Assembly: GCF_011769525.1 (NCBI RefSeq)
Contig: NZ_CP050440.1
Coordinates: forward strand, 5,829,501-5,893,500
Length of the DNA stretch: 64,000 nucleotides
DNA from: Tolypothrix sp. PCC 7910
GTDB taxonomy: Bacteria; Cyanobacteriota; Cyanobacteriia; Cyanobacteriales; Nostocaceae
Direction: 5' to 3'
Under the pieces are notes generated by a model, which worked only from the letters and a program-made list of their open reading frames with translations, was not told where the DNA came from and did no database searches. Positions 8,736 through 17,204 of the stretch are shown here, in pieces. Within the stretch, counting starts at the first letter, position 1, and each line of letters starts with the position of its first letter. The position numbers were made by a program, and so were the translations under genes.

Positions 8736-9413
8736 ATGTCTAACGAAGACAATACTGTTAAAAGTGAAAAACCTACCGCTGCTTTTCATGGAAATGAGCG
8801 AATAATAGCTCTTAGTGATGGCGTTTTTGCAATTGTCATCACCTTGTTAGTGCTAGAGATTAAAGTTCCCCATATCGAACCTGGTTCGGTAGACAAAGAA
8901 CTACCTTATGCACTGATGCATTTATTACCGAAAATTATCGCTCATATCATCAGTTTTGTAGTCTTAGGCATTTATTGGATCAGCCATCACAACACATTTA
9001 TGCATATCAAACGCCATGACAGAGTGCTGCTATGGCTGAATATTCTTTTCTTGCTATGTGTTGCTTCTATGCCTTTTCCAACTGCGCTACTTAGCGAGTA
9101 TCCTAATCAAAGAATCGCAATCATTGCCTACGCTTCAACTTTAGTCCTAGCTGGCATAGCTATGGATGTGATGTGGTGGTATGCTTCAACTTATCGCCTC
9201 TTAGATGAGACTCAAGAGGATAAAAACTTTATTGCTTTTGTTCACCGTCGTAACTTAATTGCACCCCTAGCTTATTTATTTGCGATCGCCATATCTTTTA
9301 TCAGCCTAACATTAGCAAAATTGGTTTTTATCATTGTTGCCTTGTACTACATACTGCCCAATCCCTTAGACCGCAAGCGTTTTCAAAAATTATCAAGTCG
9401 TTTTGAGCGCTAA
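8736..9413 (+). CDS. TMEM175-family (DUF1211) putative potassium channel
   Basis: A 225-residue membrane protein with the family signature RIIALSDGVFAIVITLLVLEI at the first transmembrane helix (residues about 22-45) and about six hydrophobic segments in total. This matches the single six-helix unit of bacterial TMEM175 proteins, which assemble as tetrameric K+ channels. A good Shine-Dalgarno (AGGAG) lies upstream of the ATG. A 124-base gap separates it from the VOC gene, so it is probably transcribed separately. Confidence 0.85.
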   Translation: MSNEDNTVKSEKPTAAFHGNERIIALSDGVFAIVITLLVLEIKVPHIEPGSVDKELPYALMHLLPKIIAHIISFVVLGIYWISHHNTFMHIKRHDRVLLWLNILFLLCVASMPFPTALLSEYPNQRIAIIAYASTLVLAGIAMDVMWWYASTYRLLDETQEDKNFIAFVHRRNLIAPLAYLFAIAISFISLTLAKLVFIIVALYYILPNPLDRKRFQKLSSRFER

Positions 9414-9584
9414 CTGAAGGATGAAGTATTCAGGGTGAAGTCTCAACTATGAAGTATAAGCAACAAACCCATCGATCAGAAGTTCTACTTCCAGTCTGAA
9501 AATATAACGATTTTTTTCAGCCTTTACCCTTCATCCTTTAGCCTTTCTCTCATCCTCCTCTAAAATTTCTTGGAGAAGACTACC

Positions 9585-11399
9585 ATGAGTATCAATTTCC
9601 CCTTCTCAGATTTGATCGCTGGCTACGTTACTCACTATGACGCAAATGGCGATGTGTTTGGACTCAAAACCTCTGATGGTAGAGAGTTTAAAGCCAAACT
9701 GAGTCCGATGGCCTATGCCAAACTAATTCAGAATTTTGACGAAGGCTACCCTGATGCGACTGGTAGCATGAAATCTATGCTGGCTCCAGGTAGATTTTTA
9801 TTTGCCTACGGGGTATTTTATCCAGATAGCGATTTATTTGATGCTAAACAGATAGTATTTGCAGGTCGGCAAAAAGGCGATTATGTATTTGAAAAACAAG
9901 ATTGGTGGATTAAGCAAGTTAATGCTTTGGGTAAGTTCTACTTAAAAGCCCAATTTGGCGATAAAGAATACGACTATCGTAACTATCGCACCACTCTGAG
10001 TTTGAGCGGAGTTCTATCAACTACCAATTTCCGTCAAGAAACCGATACGATTTCCCGCCTAGTATATGGTTTCGCCACAGCTTTCTTGATGACTGGTAAT
10101 GATAGCTTCTTGAGAGCCGCCGAAAGAGGTACCGAGTACCTGCGCGAACACATGCGGTTTGTCGATTCAGATGAAGGCATCGTCTATTGGTATCACGGTA
10201 TTGACGTGAATGGCGATCGCGAAGAAAAAATCTTTGCTTCCGAATTTGGGGATGACTACTACGCGATTCCCGCCTACGAACAAATTTATGCCTTAGCTGG
10301 CCCCATCCAAACATATCGCTGTACTGGCGATCCCAAAATTATGGATGATACCGAGAAGACGATTAAGTTGTTTAACAACTTCTTCTTGGATAAAGGCCCA
10401 GAGGGTGGTTATTTCTCTCACCTGGATCCCTTTACCTTAGATCCTCTCAGCGATTCTCTAGGCCATAATAAAGGCAAAAAGAACTGGAACTCTGTTGGTG
10501 ACCACGCCCCAGCTTATTTAATTAACTTGTGGTTGGCTACAGGTAAACAAGAATATGCCGATATGTTGGAGTACACCTTCGACACCATCGAGAAACGCTT
10601 CCCTGATTACGCCAATAGCCCATTTGTGCAAGAACGTTTCTACCAAGATTGGTCTGCTGATACAACTTGGGGTTGGCAGCAAAATCGGGCTGTAGTTGGT
10701 CATAACTTGAAGATTTCTTGGAACTTGATGCGGATGCACAGCCTCAAAGCCAAGGATAGTTATGCTAACTTAGCGCAAAAAATTGCTGATATCATGCCTG
10801 GCGTTGGTAGTGACCAGCAGCGTGGTGGTTGGTATGACGTTGTAGAAAGATTGCTAGGGGAAGGCGAAAAACATTATCGCTTTGTATGGCACGATCGCAA
10901 AGCTTGGTGGCAACAAGAACAAGCTATCTTAGCTTACCTAATCTTAACTGGCATTGTGGGCAATAAAGAATATCATCGTTTAGCCCGTGAATCCGCAGCC
11001 TTTTACAATGCTTGGTTCCTCGATTTAGAAGAAGGTGGTGTTTACTTTAACGTTCTCGCCAATGGTATTCCTTATCTAGCTGGTGGTAACGAACGGGGTA
11101 AAGGGTCGCACTCCATGAGTGGTTATCACTCCTTTGAGCTATGCTATTTAGCAGCAGTTTATACCAACTTGCTAATTACCAAACAGCCAATGGACTTTTA
11201 CTTTAAGCCTATCCCTGGTGGCTTCCCTGATAATATTCTCCGAGTATCACCGGATATTTTACCACCTGGAAGTATTAAAATTGGCAAGTGCGAAATCGAC
11301 GGAGAACCATACAGCAATTTTGATGCTCAAGGTTTAACTGTAACTTTACCCAAGACAAACGAACGGGTGAAAGTTAAGGTGCAGATTGTGCCTGTGTAG
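9585..11399 (+). CDS. AGE-family epimerase/isomerase-like sugar enzyme
   Basis: About 604 residues. An N-terminal domain (about 1-110, all-beta in appearance) precedes an alpha/alpha-barrel resembling the N-acylglucosamine 2-epimerase (AGE) family, with repeated aromatic and histidine motifs (YWYHGIDV, SVGDHAPAYLI, WGWQQNRAVVGHNLKISW, WHDRKAWWQQEQAI). Substrate and reaction are not known; a sugar or oligosaccharide is likely given the GlgX neighbour. The start is set at ATG 9585, with GGAG at 9572-9575 as Shine-Dalgarno; a longer reading from a TTG at 9570 is unlikely. It precedes the first STAS gene by 88 bases and may belong to the same regulon. Confidence 0.7.
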   Translation: MSINFPFSDLIAGYVTHYDANGDVFGLKTSDGREFKAKLSPMAYAKLIQNFDEGYPDATGSMKSMLAPGRFLFAYGVFYPDSDLFDAKQIVFAGRQKGDYVFEKQDWWIKQVNALGKFYLKAQFGDKEYDYRNYRTTLSLSGVLSTTNFRQETDTISRLVYGFATAFLMTGNDSFLRAAERGTEYLREHMRFVDSDEGIVYWYHGIDVNGDREEKIFASEFGDDYYAIPAYEQIYALAGPIQTYRCTGDPKIMDDTEKTIKLFNNFFLDKGPEGGYFSHLDPFTLDPLSDSLGHNKGKKNWNSVGDHAPAYLINLWLATGKQEYADMLEYTFDTIEKRFPDYANSPFVQERFYQDWSADTTWGWQQNRAVVGHNLKISWNLMRMHSLKAKDSYANLAQKIADIMPGVGSDQQRGGWYDVVERLLGEGEKHYRFVWHDRKAWWQQEQAILAYLILTGIVGNKEYHRLARESAAFYNAWFLDLEEGGVYFNVLANGIPYLAGGNERGKGSHSMSGYHSFELCYLAAVYTNLLITKQPMDFYFKPIPGGFPDNILRVSPDILPPGSIKIGKCEIDGEPYSNFDAQGLTVTLPKTNERVKVKVQIVPV

Positions 11400-11413
11400 C
11401 TATAGATGAAACA

Positions 11414-11448
11414 ATGGGAGTAAGAGAAAACTCTTCTCTTTATTCCCA
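11414..11448 (+). terminator. Imperfect hairpin after AGE-family gene
   Basis: Near-perfect inverted repeat (ATGGGAGTAAGAGAA / TTCTCTTTATTCCCAT) starting 15 bases after the stop codon. There is no T tract, so it may attenuate transcription rather than terminate it fully. Confidence 0.45.
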
Positions 11449-11487
11449 TTCATTCATTACGAATTCAGTGGAACTTGGCAATAAATC

Positions 11488-11820
11488 ATGGAAATTAATA
11501 TCAAGACAATTGAAGACGTAAAGGTAGCTGAGCTTACAGGTGATGTAGATGCAAGTACAGCACCATCTGTTACTAAAGAAGTTTTACCTTTGGCTGAACC
11601 AGAAAGTAAGATTCTTCTGGATATGACTGGGGTACCTTATATGTCCAGCGCTGGCTTGCGGATGTTGTTGTCCCTATATCGCCAAGTAACTGCTAAAGAA
11701 GGCAAGCTAGTACTGGTTGGCTTAACTGAAGATATTAGAGATACCATGTCAGTCACCGGATTCCTTGACTTTTTTACCACTAGCGAAACTATCGATGAAG
11801 CATTAGCAATACTGACATAG
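11488..11820 (+). CDS. STAS-domain anti-sigma factor antagonist 1
   Basis: A 110-residue single STAS domain, the size of RsbV/SpoIIAA. The phosphorylation loop reads MSSAGLR, and S54 aligns with the serine that RsbW-type kinases modify. In partner switching the unphosphorylated form binds the kinase and frees its sigma factor or other target. The GlgX gene begins 48 bases downstream, so the two are probably co-transcribed. A second STAS gene, a kinase and a phosphatase follow within 4 kb. The arrangement resembles the HmpU/V/W system reported for Nostoc punctiforme hormogonia. The ortholog assignment is an inference. Confidence 0.9.
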   Translation: MEINIKTIEDVKVAELTGDVDASTAPSVTKEVLPLAEPESKILLDMTGVPYMSSAGLRMLLSLYRQVTAKEGKLVLVGLTEDIRDTMSVTGFLDFFTTSETIDEALAILT

Positions 11821-11868
11821 GAGGATTGGCAGTGACTGCTGACAACGGGAAAATAAGGACAAGTAACA

Positions 11869-13989
11869 ATGGAAAGAATTGATATTCATCCAACGCATAC
11901 TTATGAAGGTTTTAAATTACGTAACGGCAAACCATTCCCATTCGGTGCAACTTTAGTACCGGGAGGGGTTAACTTCTCTATTTTTTCGAGTCAAGCCACA
12001 TCCTGTACTTTAGTCCTGTTTAAGAAGCACGCCCAAAAACCGTTGGTAGAAATTCCTTTTCCAGAGGAGTTTCGGATTGGTAATGTCTATTGCATGGTCG
12101 TATTTGACCTAGATTACGAAAATCTGGAATACGGCTATCGCATGGACGGGCCAAAGAATTTCCGTGAAGGGCATTGGTTTGACAAAAGTAAAATATTGAT
12201 GGATCCCTACGCCAAAATTATTGGTGGTCGGGATGTTTGGGGAGTTACTCCAGATTGGAATGATATTTATCACCATCGAGCTAGAATTGCCTTTGATGAT
12301 TTTGATTGGGAAGATGACCGTCCGCTAGAAATCCCACCATCAGATCAAATCATCTATGAAATGCACGTCCGCAGCTTTACCCGTCATCCTTCCTCGGGAG
12401 TCAAAGATAATCATAAAGGAACATTTGCCGGAATTCGGGAAAAAATTCCTTACTTGAAAGAATTGGGTGTCAATGCAGTGGAATTGATGCCCATTTATGA
12501 ATTTGATGAGTTTGAAAACAGCCGCCCTAACCCGCAAACAGGGGAAACTCTTTACAATTATTGGGGTTATAGTACAGTTGGTTTTTTTGCGCCCAAAGCT
12601 GGTTACGCAGCTACAGGTAAATTTGGGATGCAGGTTGATGAGTTGAAATCTTTAGTCAAAGAATTACACAAAAACGGTATTGAAGTAATTTTAGACGTAG
12701 TATTCAACCACACTGCGGAAGGTAACGAACATGGGCCTACCATTTCTTTCCGCGGCATTGACAATAAAACTTACTATATGTTGACCCCTGAAGGGTATTA
12801 TTATAACTTCAGTGGTACTGGTAATACTCTCAATTGCAATAACCCAGTAGTACGGGGCATAGTACTAGATTGTTTGCGTTACTGGGCATCAGAATATCAT
12901 ATAGATGGCTTCCGGTTTGACTTAGCCGCCATTTTAGGGCGCGATCCTTGGGGCGCACCCCTAGCAAATCCACCACTGCTAGAATCTTTGGCCTTTGACC
13001 CGATTTTGGCTAAATGTAAACTGATTGCAGAAGCTTGGGATGCAGGCGGCTTATACCAAGTAGGTTCTTTCCCAGCTTATGGACGTTGGGCAGAATGGAA
13101 TGGTAAATACCGTGATGGTATCCGTAAGTTCTTAAAAGGGGATGGTAGCGTTGGCGATGCAGCTCAACGTTTACAAGGTTCTCCCGATTTATACGCTTGG
13201 TCTGGTCGCGCGCCAGCAACATCAATTAATTTCATTACTGCCCACGATGGTTTTACCATGATGGATCTGGTTTCCTACAATGGGAAACACAATGAAGCTA
13301 ATGGTGAAAATAACAACGATGGCAGCAATGATAATGATAGCTGGAACTGTGGTTGGGAAGGGCCAACCGACGATCCAGGAATTAATGCCTTACGCCATCG
13401 CCAGATTAAAAATGCGATCGCCATGTTGATGGTTTCTCAGGGTGTGCCGATGATTCTCATGGGAGATGAAGTAGGACGCACTCAAAAGGGCAATAATAAT
13501 ACTTATTGCCACGATAATGAATTGAACTGGTTAGATTGGACACTGCTAGAAAAGAACGCAGATTTGTATAAGTTTTTTAAACACTGCATCGCCTTCCGCA
13601 ATGCCCATCCAGTCTTGAGAAACGAATGGCATTTCCAAAATCGGGATTATGTAGGTAGTGGCTATGCAGATATTACCTGGCATGGCACTCAAGCTTGGAA
13701 TGCTGATTGGTCTGATTCCTGTCGTACTATAGCTTTTATGCTTTGTGGCAAACACGCCAAACAGGGAACAGTAGCAGATAACTACATTTATGTAGCAATG
13801 AATATGCACTGGCAAGCCCAGTGGTTTGAAATTCCCCGATTGCATCCGGGTATGAAGTGGTATGTCTTTGCTAATACTGGCGCAAATCCCTCAGAAGATA
13901 GCTGGGAACCAGGAAAAGAACCAGTACTAGACAATCAAGCTGCATTGCTGATGGGCGATCGCTCTGTGGCAATTTTAGTGGGTAAATAG
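11869..13989 (+). CDS. glgX: Glycogen debranching enzyme GlgX (GH13 isoamylase-type)
   Basis: 706 residues, normal for GlgX/isoamylase. An N-terminal carbohydrate-binding (CBM48-like) domain at about 15-115 precedes the GH13 barrel. The four conserved regions are present: VILDVVFNH near 274-282, DGFRFDL with nucleophile D351, IAEAWD with acid/base E388, and FITAHDG with D460. It hydrolyses alpha-1,6 branches of glycogen or limit dextrins in the cytoplasm. AAGGA precedes the ATG. It is sandwiched between two STAS antagonist genes, an unusual position that links glycogen breakdown to a partner-switching regulator. A hairpin terminator overlaps its stop codon. Confidence 0.95.
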   Translation: MERIDIHPTHTYEGFKLRNGKPFPFGATLVPGGVNFSIFSSQATSCTLVLFKKHAQKPLVEIPFPEEFRIGNVYCMVVFDLDYENLEYGYRMDGPKNFREGHWFDKSKILMDPYAKIIGGRDVWGVTPDWNDIYHHRARIAFDDFDWEDDRPLEIPPSDQIIYEMHVRSFTRHPSSGVKDNHKGTFAGIREKIPYLKELGVNAVELMPIYEFDEFENSRPNPQTGETLYNYWGYSTVGFFAPKAGYAATGKFGMQVDELKSLVKELHKNGIEVILDVVFNHTAEGNEHGPTISFRGIDNKTYYMLTPEGYYYNFSGTGNTLNCNNPVVRGIVLDCLRYWASEYHIDGFRFDLAAILGRDPWGAPLANPPLLESLAFDPILAKCKLIAEAWDAGGLYQVGSFPAYGRWAEWNGKYRDGIRKFLKGDGSVGDAAQRLQGSPDLYAWSGRAPATSINFITAHDGFTMMDLVSYNGKHNEANGENNNDGSNDNDSWNCGWEGPTDDPGINALRHRQIKNAIAMLMVSQGVPMILMGDEVGRTQKGNNNTYCHDNELNWLDWTLLEKNADLYKFFKHCIAFRNAHPVLRNEWHFQNRDYVGSGYADITWHGTQAWNADWSDSCRTIAFMLCGKHAKQGTVADNYIYVAMNMHWQAQWFEIPRLHPGMKWYVFANTGANPSEDSWEPGKEPVLDNQAALLMGDRSVAILVGK

Positions 13990-14027
13990 GTTAAAAGTTG
14001 GCAAAATTAAATTGCCATTTTTTAACC
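13989..14027 (+). terminator. Intrinsic terminator after glgX
   Basis: Nested inverted repeats GGTTAAAA/TTTTAACC (13989-13996 and 14020-14027) and TGGCAA/TTGCCA inside them form one long stem, followed by TTTTAT. The stem starts on the last base of the glgX stop codon. Confidence 0.7.
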
Positions 14028-14080
14028 TTTTATCTCTGGTTAATAACTAACAACTAAGAACTTATAACTCAAAAAAGATC

Positions 14081-14419
14081 ATGGCTTTTTCAGCAACTCT
14101 CGAAACAGTTGGTAATGTCGCTAAAATCACCTTGGCTGGCGAACTAGATGCGAGTACAGCACCCGATTTTAAGCATAAAGTTGAGGAGGCTGCAGCACAA
14201 GAACCCAAACGGTTAGTGCTAATTCTCAACGAATTAGAATATATGGCCAGTGCAGGATTGCGGGTATTAATCTTTGCTAAACAAAAAATGGGTAAAGATG
14301 TGGATATGTATGTAGTAGGAACTCAGGAAATGGTGATGGATACTATCACCAAGACTGGCTTCCATCACAGCGTGATTGCGCTGGATGAGTATGACCCAGC
14401 TGTGATAGAAAACGTTTAG
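14081..14419 (+). CDS. STAS-domain anti-sigma factor antagonist 2
   Basis: A 112-residue single STAS domain, paralogous to the STAS gene upstream of glgX; both share the GELDAST/GDVDAST strand and the loop xSAGLR. S57 in YMASAGLR aligns with the phosphorylatable serine. It is separated from glgX by a hairpin terminator, so it probably has its own promoter. With the kinase and phosphatase genes that follow it completes a partner-switching set. Which of the two STAS proteins is the main partner of the kinase cannot be told from sequence. Confidence 0.9.
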   Translation: MAFSATLETVGNVAKITLAGELDASTAPDFKHKVEEAAAQEPKRLVLILNELEYMASAGLRVLIFAKQKMGKDVDMYVVGTQEMVMDTITKTGFHHSVIALDEYDPAVIENV

Positions 14420-14782
14420 ATGACAAAGATGAAGTGTGAAGTTGAATTTTTATCCTTTACACTTCAAACATTTTTAAATCAACGATATCAATTCTAGAGA
14501 ATTGGTATTATTGATGTTTCTTTTATTAATGACGGGTGGTGCGTCGGGGCGGCTTTTAAGAAACATCGCACGCAACAGTAAAATTAATCATCAAAATTTT
14601 TGGCTTAAGCAGATTTAGATATCCGAGAAAACCAGGCGATATTTTGCCATTTCAAAGATAAGATGCTAAGACTTTGTTGAAAATTGGGAATCTTAATTAA
14701 ACAAAGCAAATAACTTCTCAACACTTCAGCCATTTGGTAAAAAAATCATCTTTATGCTTATTCAGCAAAGGAAGCTCTAGGT
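14420..14782. other. Non-coding gap between STAS 2 and the kinase gene
   Basis: Contains an inverted repeat CAATTCT-AG-AGAATTG at 14489-14504, inside a larger imperfect one (ATATCAATT...AATTGGTAT). A G-rich stretch lies near 14528-14555. No gene is seen. It probably carries the promoter of the downstream kinase; no sigma-factor consensus is assigned. Confidence 0.4.
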
Positions 14783-15199
14783 ATGACAACTTTAACTTTA
14801 CCAGGAACTCTCGACTCTTTAGGCGCGATCGCTAAATATGTCATGGAAGCAGCACAAACAGCTGGGTTGGATAAAAAAGCTACCTATAAGCTGCGTTTAG
14901 CCGTGGATGAAATAGCCTCTAATATTATTATTCATGGCTATGAAGAAGCACATTTGGAAGGAAAAATAGATCTGTCTGCTGATATTGATGAGTCACGCCT
15001 AACCATCATTATTGAAGATACAGGCGCTAAATACGATCCTTATGAAACAGTAGCTGTAGAAGAAGAACAATTGAAAAAGCCCTTAGACGAGAGACCTATA
15101 GGTGGGTTGGGTGTATATCTAGCAATTCAAGGAGTTGATAAGTATCTTTTTGAGAGAGTTGGCAACCGCAACCGTAATATTTTTATTGTTAACTGTTGA
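14783..15199 (+). CDS. RsbW-like serine kinase / anti-sigma factor
   Basis: A 138-residue GHKL ATPase of the RsbW/SpoIIAB type. The N box is RLAVDEIASNIIIHGY with N47, the G1 box is IIEDTGAKYDP, and the G2-like loop is PIGGLGVYLA. In the family this protein phosphorylates STAS antagonists on serine and sequesters a sigma factor or other target when not bound by the antagonist. AAAGGAAG lies upstream of the ATG. Substrates are very likely one or both of the STAS proteins encoded upstream. It is comparable to HmpW of Nostoc punctiforme, by inference. Confidence 0.9.
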   Translation: MTTLTLPGTLDSLGAIAKYVMEAAQTAGLDKKATYKLRLAVDEIASNIIIHGYEEAHLEGKIDLSADIDESRLTIIIEDTGAKYDPYETVAVEEEQLKKPLDERPIGGLGVYLAIQGVDKYLFERVGNRNRNIFIVNC

Positions 15200-15450
15200 G
15201 TAAATTAAGACAACCAAAGTTAAATTATTAACTACTTGATCTCGGCTATATTAAGGTAGATATATCTTAATGGCTTGAATATCAGCAGTTAAAGCTGTTG
15301 CCAAAATTTTCAGTAGTAAGTATTATTGAAAACAGCAGCTGAAAATATACTTGTTTATTTGTTAAAATATTTACTTCACCTTACCTTAAAAAATCATTCG
15401 AGTCAAACCTATTTTCAATTAATTATTTAAATCCCTGTGTAGGTACAAAG

Positions 15451-16905
15451 ATGGGTGTGCAAAATCAATTCAAAGAATGTGATGAAGACGAATTAGTAGT
15501 ACTGCGCCAAGAGGTAGCAGAACTGAAAACAGCACTCAAAAATGAAGAAGCCGCTTTTCAAGCTCAATCGAAATTGCTCGAAAAGTTCGTGATGATGGCG
15601 CGTTCTTCTACAGAGGAAGTGCTAAAAACGGCATTACAAATGACATTAGATGTTGCAGCCGATCAAACAGCTTCAGAAAAGGGCAGTCTCTTTCTACTTG
15701 AGCCTTCAGGGAAAGTCTCAGACGCGATTTTGTCACGTACCGAAGTGACAGCAGAACAGAGAAAACGTCTCATTGGTACAGTCATAGATAAGGGTTTGGC
15801 TGGCTGGGTCATCCGCCATCGTCAATTAGGATTAATTGATGATACCGAAAATGATGATCGCTGGCTGACCTTACCCAATCAACCTTACATTGTGCGTTCT
15901 GCTTTAGCTGTTCCCATTCTTCGGGGAGATGAATTACTAGGGATTATTACCTTACTACATTCTGAACCAGGACATTTTAGCCATGAAGCAGCTAACCTGA
16001 TGCAGGTGACAGCCGATCAGATGTCTTTAGTTTTAGAAAATGCGCGGCTTTACTCAAAACTAGAGAAATATTCTAAGGCGCTGGATGCAGAAATGGAAAA
16101 AGGGCGGCAGATTCAGATAGATTTTTTGCCCTATGAAATTGTTAAACAGCCTAATTGTGAGATTACGGCTTGTTTTTATCCTGCGCGTCAAGTAGCTGGG
16201 GACTTCTACGATACTTTTGAGCTTGATGATCAACAGATAGGATTAGTGATTGCAGATGTCTGTGATAAAGGCGTAGGTGCAGCGCTATTTATGGCTTTAA
16301 TGCGGAGCTTAATTCGCATCTTCTCTGCGGAAACCCAATTACGCGGTATCGCCCACGAAATTCTAGAACATAATAAACCGCTTCCAGATGGGTGGATTGG
16401 CAAGTCTATGTCTGCCAACTTAGCTCACCTCAATGCGCTGCAAGCCGTTACCCGAACAAATGAATATGTCGCCGAAAACCACTGGCAATTGAGTATGTTT
16501 GCCACGCTGTTTTTTGGAGTGTTAGAGCCGGATACTGGCATACTCACCTATATTAATGGCGGACATGAACCACTGTTTATTATTGGTGAGTCTGGTATCA
16601 AGAAAACTCTCAAGTCTACCGGGCCTGCTGTGGGGATGATGGCGGGGATGAAATTCAAAATTCAGCAAGTGCAGCTGGAGCCGGGAGATATCTTAATTGG
16701 TTATACGGATGGCGTGACAGAAGGTAAAAACCCTGATGGCGAACTATTTACCGATAAACGATTGCGATCGCTTCTAGAACAACCATGTTCCTCAGCTTGT
16801 GATTTGTTAGAGCGGATTAAAACCCATTTGTTCGCTTTTATTGCCGATGCACCACAGTTTGATGATATTACAATGCTGTCTGTGCGTTGGAATCCGGTGA
16901 AGTGA
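15451..16905 (+). CDS. GAF-domain RsbU-like serine phosphatase (PP2C/SpoIIE)
   Basis: 484 residues: an N-terminal coiled coil (about 8-45), a GAF sensory domain (about 55-205) and a SpoIIE/PP2C phosphatase domain (about 230-480). Metal-binding aspartates are visible at D251 and D254 (DFYD), D269 and D272 (ADVCDKG), and in the late YTDGVTEG motif. It should dephosphorylate the STAS antagonists in response to an unknown signal sensed by the GAF domain, reversing the kinase upstream. It is soluble, with no transmembrane segment. It is the last gene of the partner-switching set, 251 bases after the kinase. Confidence 0.9.
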   Translation: MGVQNQFKECDEDELVVLRQEVAELKTALKNEEAAFQAQSKLLEKFVMMARSSTEEVLKTALQMTLDVAADQTASEKGSLFLLEPSGKVSDAILSRTEVTAEQRKRLIGTVIDKGLAGWVIRHRQLGLIDDTENDDRWLTLPNQPYIVRSALAVPILRGDELLGIITLLHSEPGHFSHEAANLMQVTADQMSLVLENARLYSKLEKYSKALDAEMEKGRQIQIDFLPYEIVKQPNCEITACFYPARQVAGDFYDTFELDDQQIGLVIADVCDKGVGAALFMALMRSLIRIFSAETQLRGIAHEILEHNKPLPDGWIGKSMSANLAHLNALQAVTRTNEYVAENHWQLSMFATLFFGVLEPDTGILTYINGGHEPLFIIGESGIKKTLKSTGPAVGMMAGMKFKIQQVQLEPGDILIGYTDGVTEGKNPDGELFTDKRLRSLLEQPCSSACDLLERIKTHLFAFIADAPQFDDITMLSVRWNPVK

Positions 16906-17057
16906 CCGGAACAGGCAGAGGGGAAGGGAGCAGGGGGAACATGGGTACAAGCTCCGCCCTTCCTGAGTGCTAGGCTGTGGCGGAGTATTTTGCTGACCAA
17001 TGAATTACACAATTTTAGATTTTGGATAATGTGAAATTTGGCATTTCCAATCCAAAA

Positions 17058-17178
17058 TCTGTCTTCTCCCAAAGGGAGAGGCTACGCCAAGGAAAGTTTG
17101 ATGGCAGTTGCTACAAGTCGGGAAACCGCAAGGGCGCACTGCCTCCTCAACGGGGGGAACCCCCGCACACAACTTTCC
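17058..17178. repeat. Dispersed palindromic repeat cluster
   Basis: Modules such as TCTCCCAAAGGGAGAGGCTACGCCAAG and a block with CGGGGGGAACCCCCG, typical of interspersed repeats in Nostocales. Related modules occur at 31383-31456 and 47745-47780 in this window. It lies between convergent genes and has no coding potential. Confidence 0.55.
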
Positions 17179-17204
17179 GCAAAATCTAAAATCTAAAATT
17201 TACT

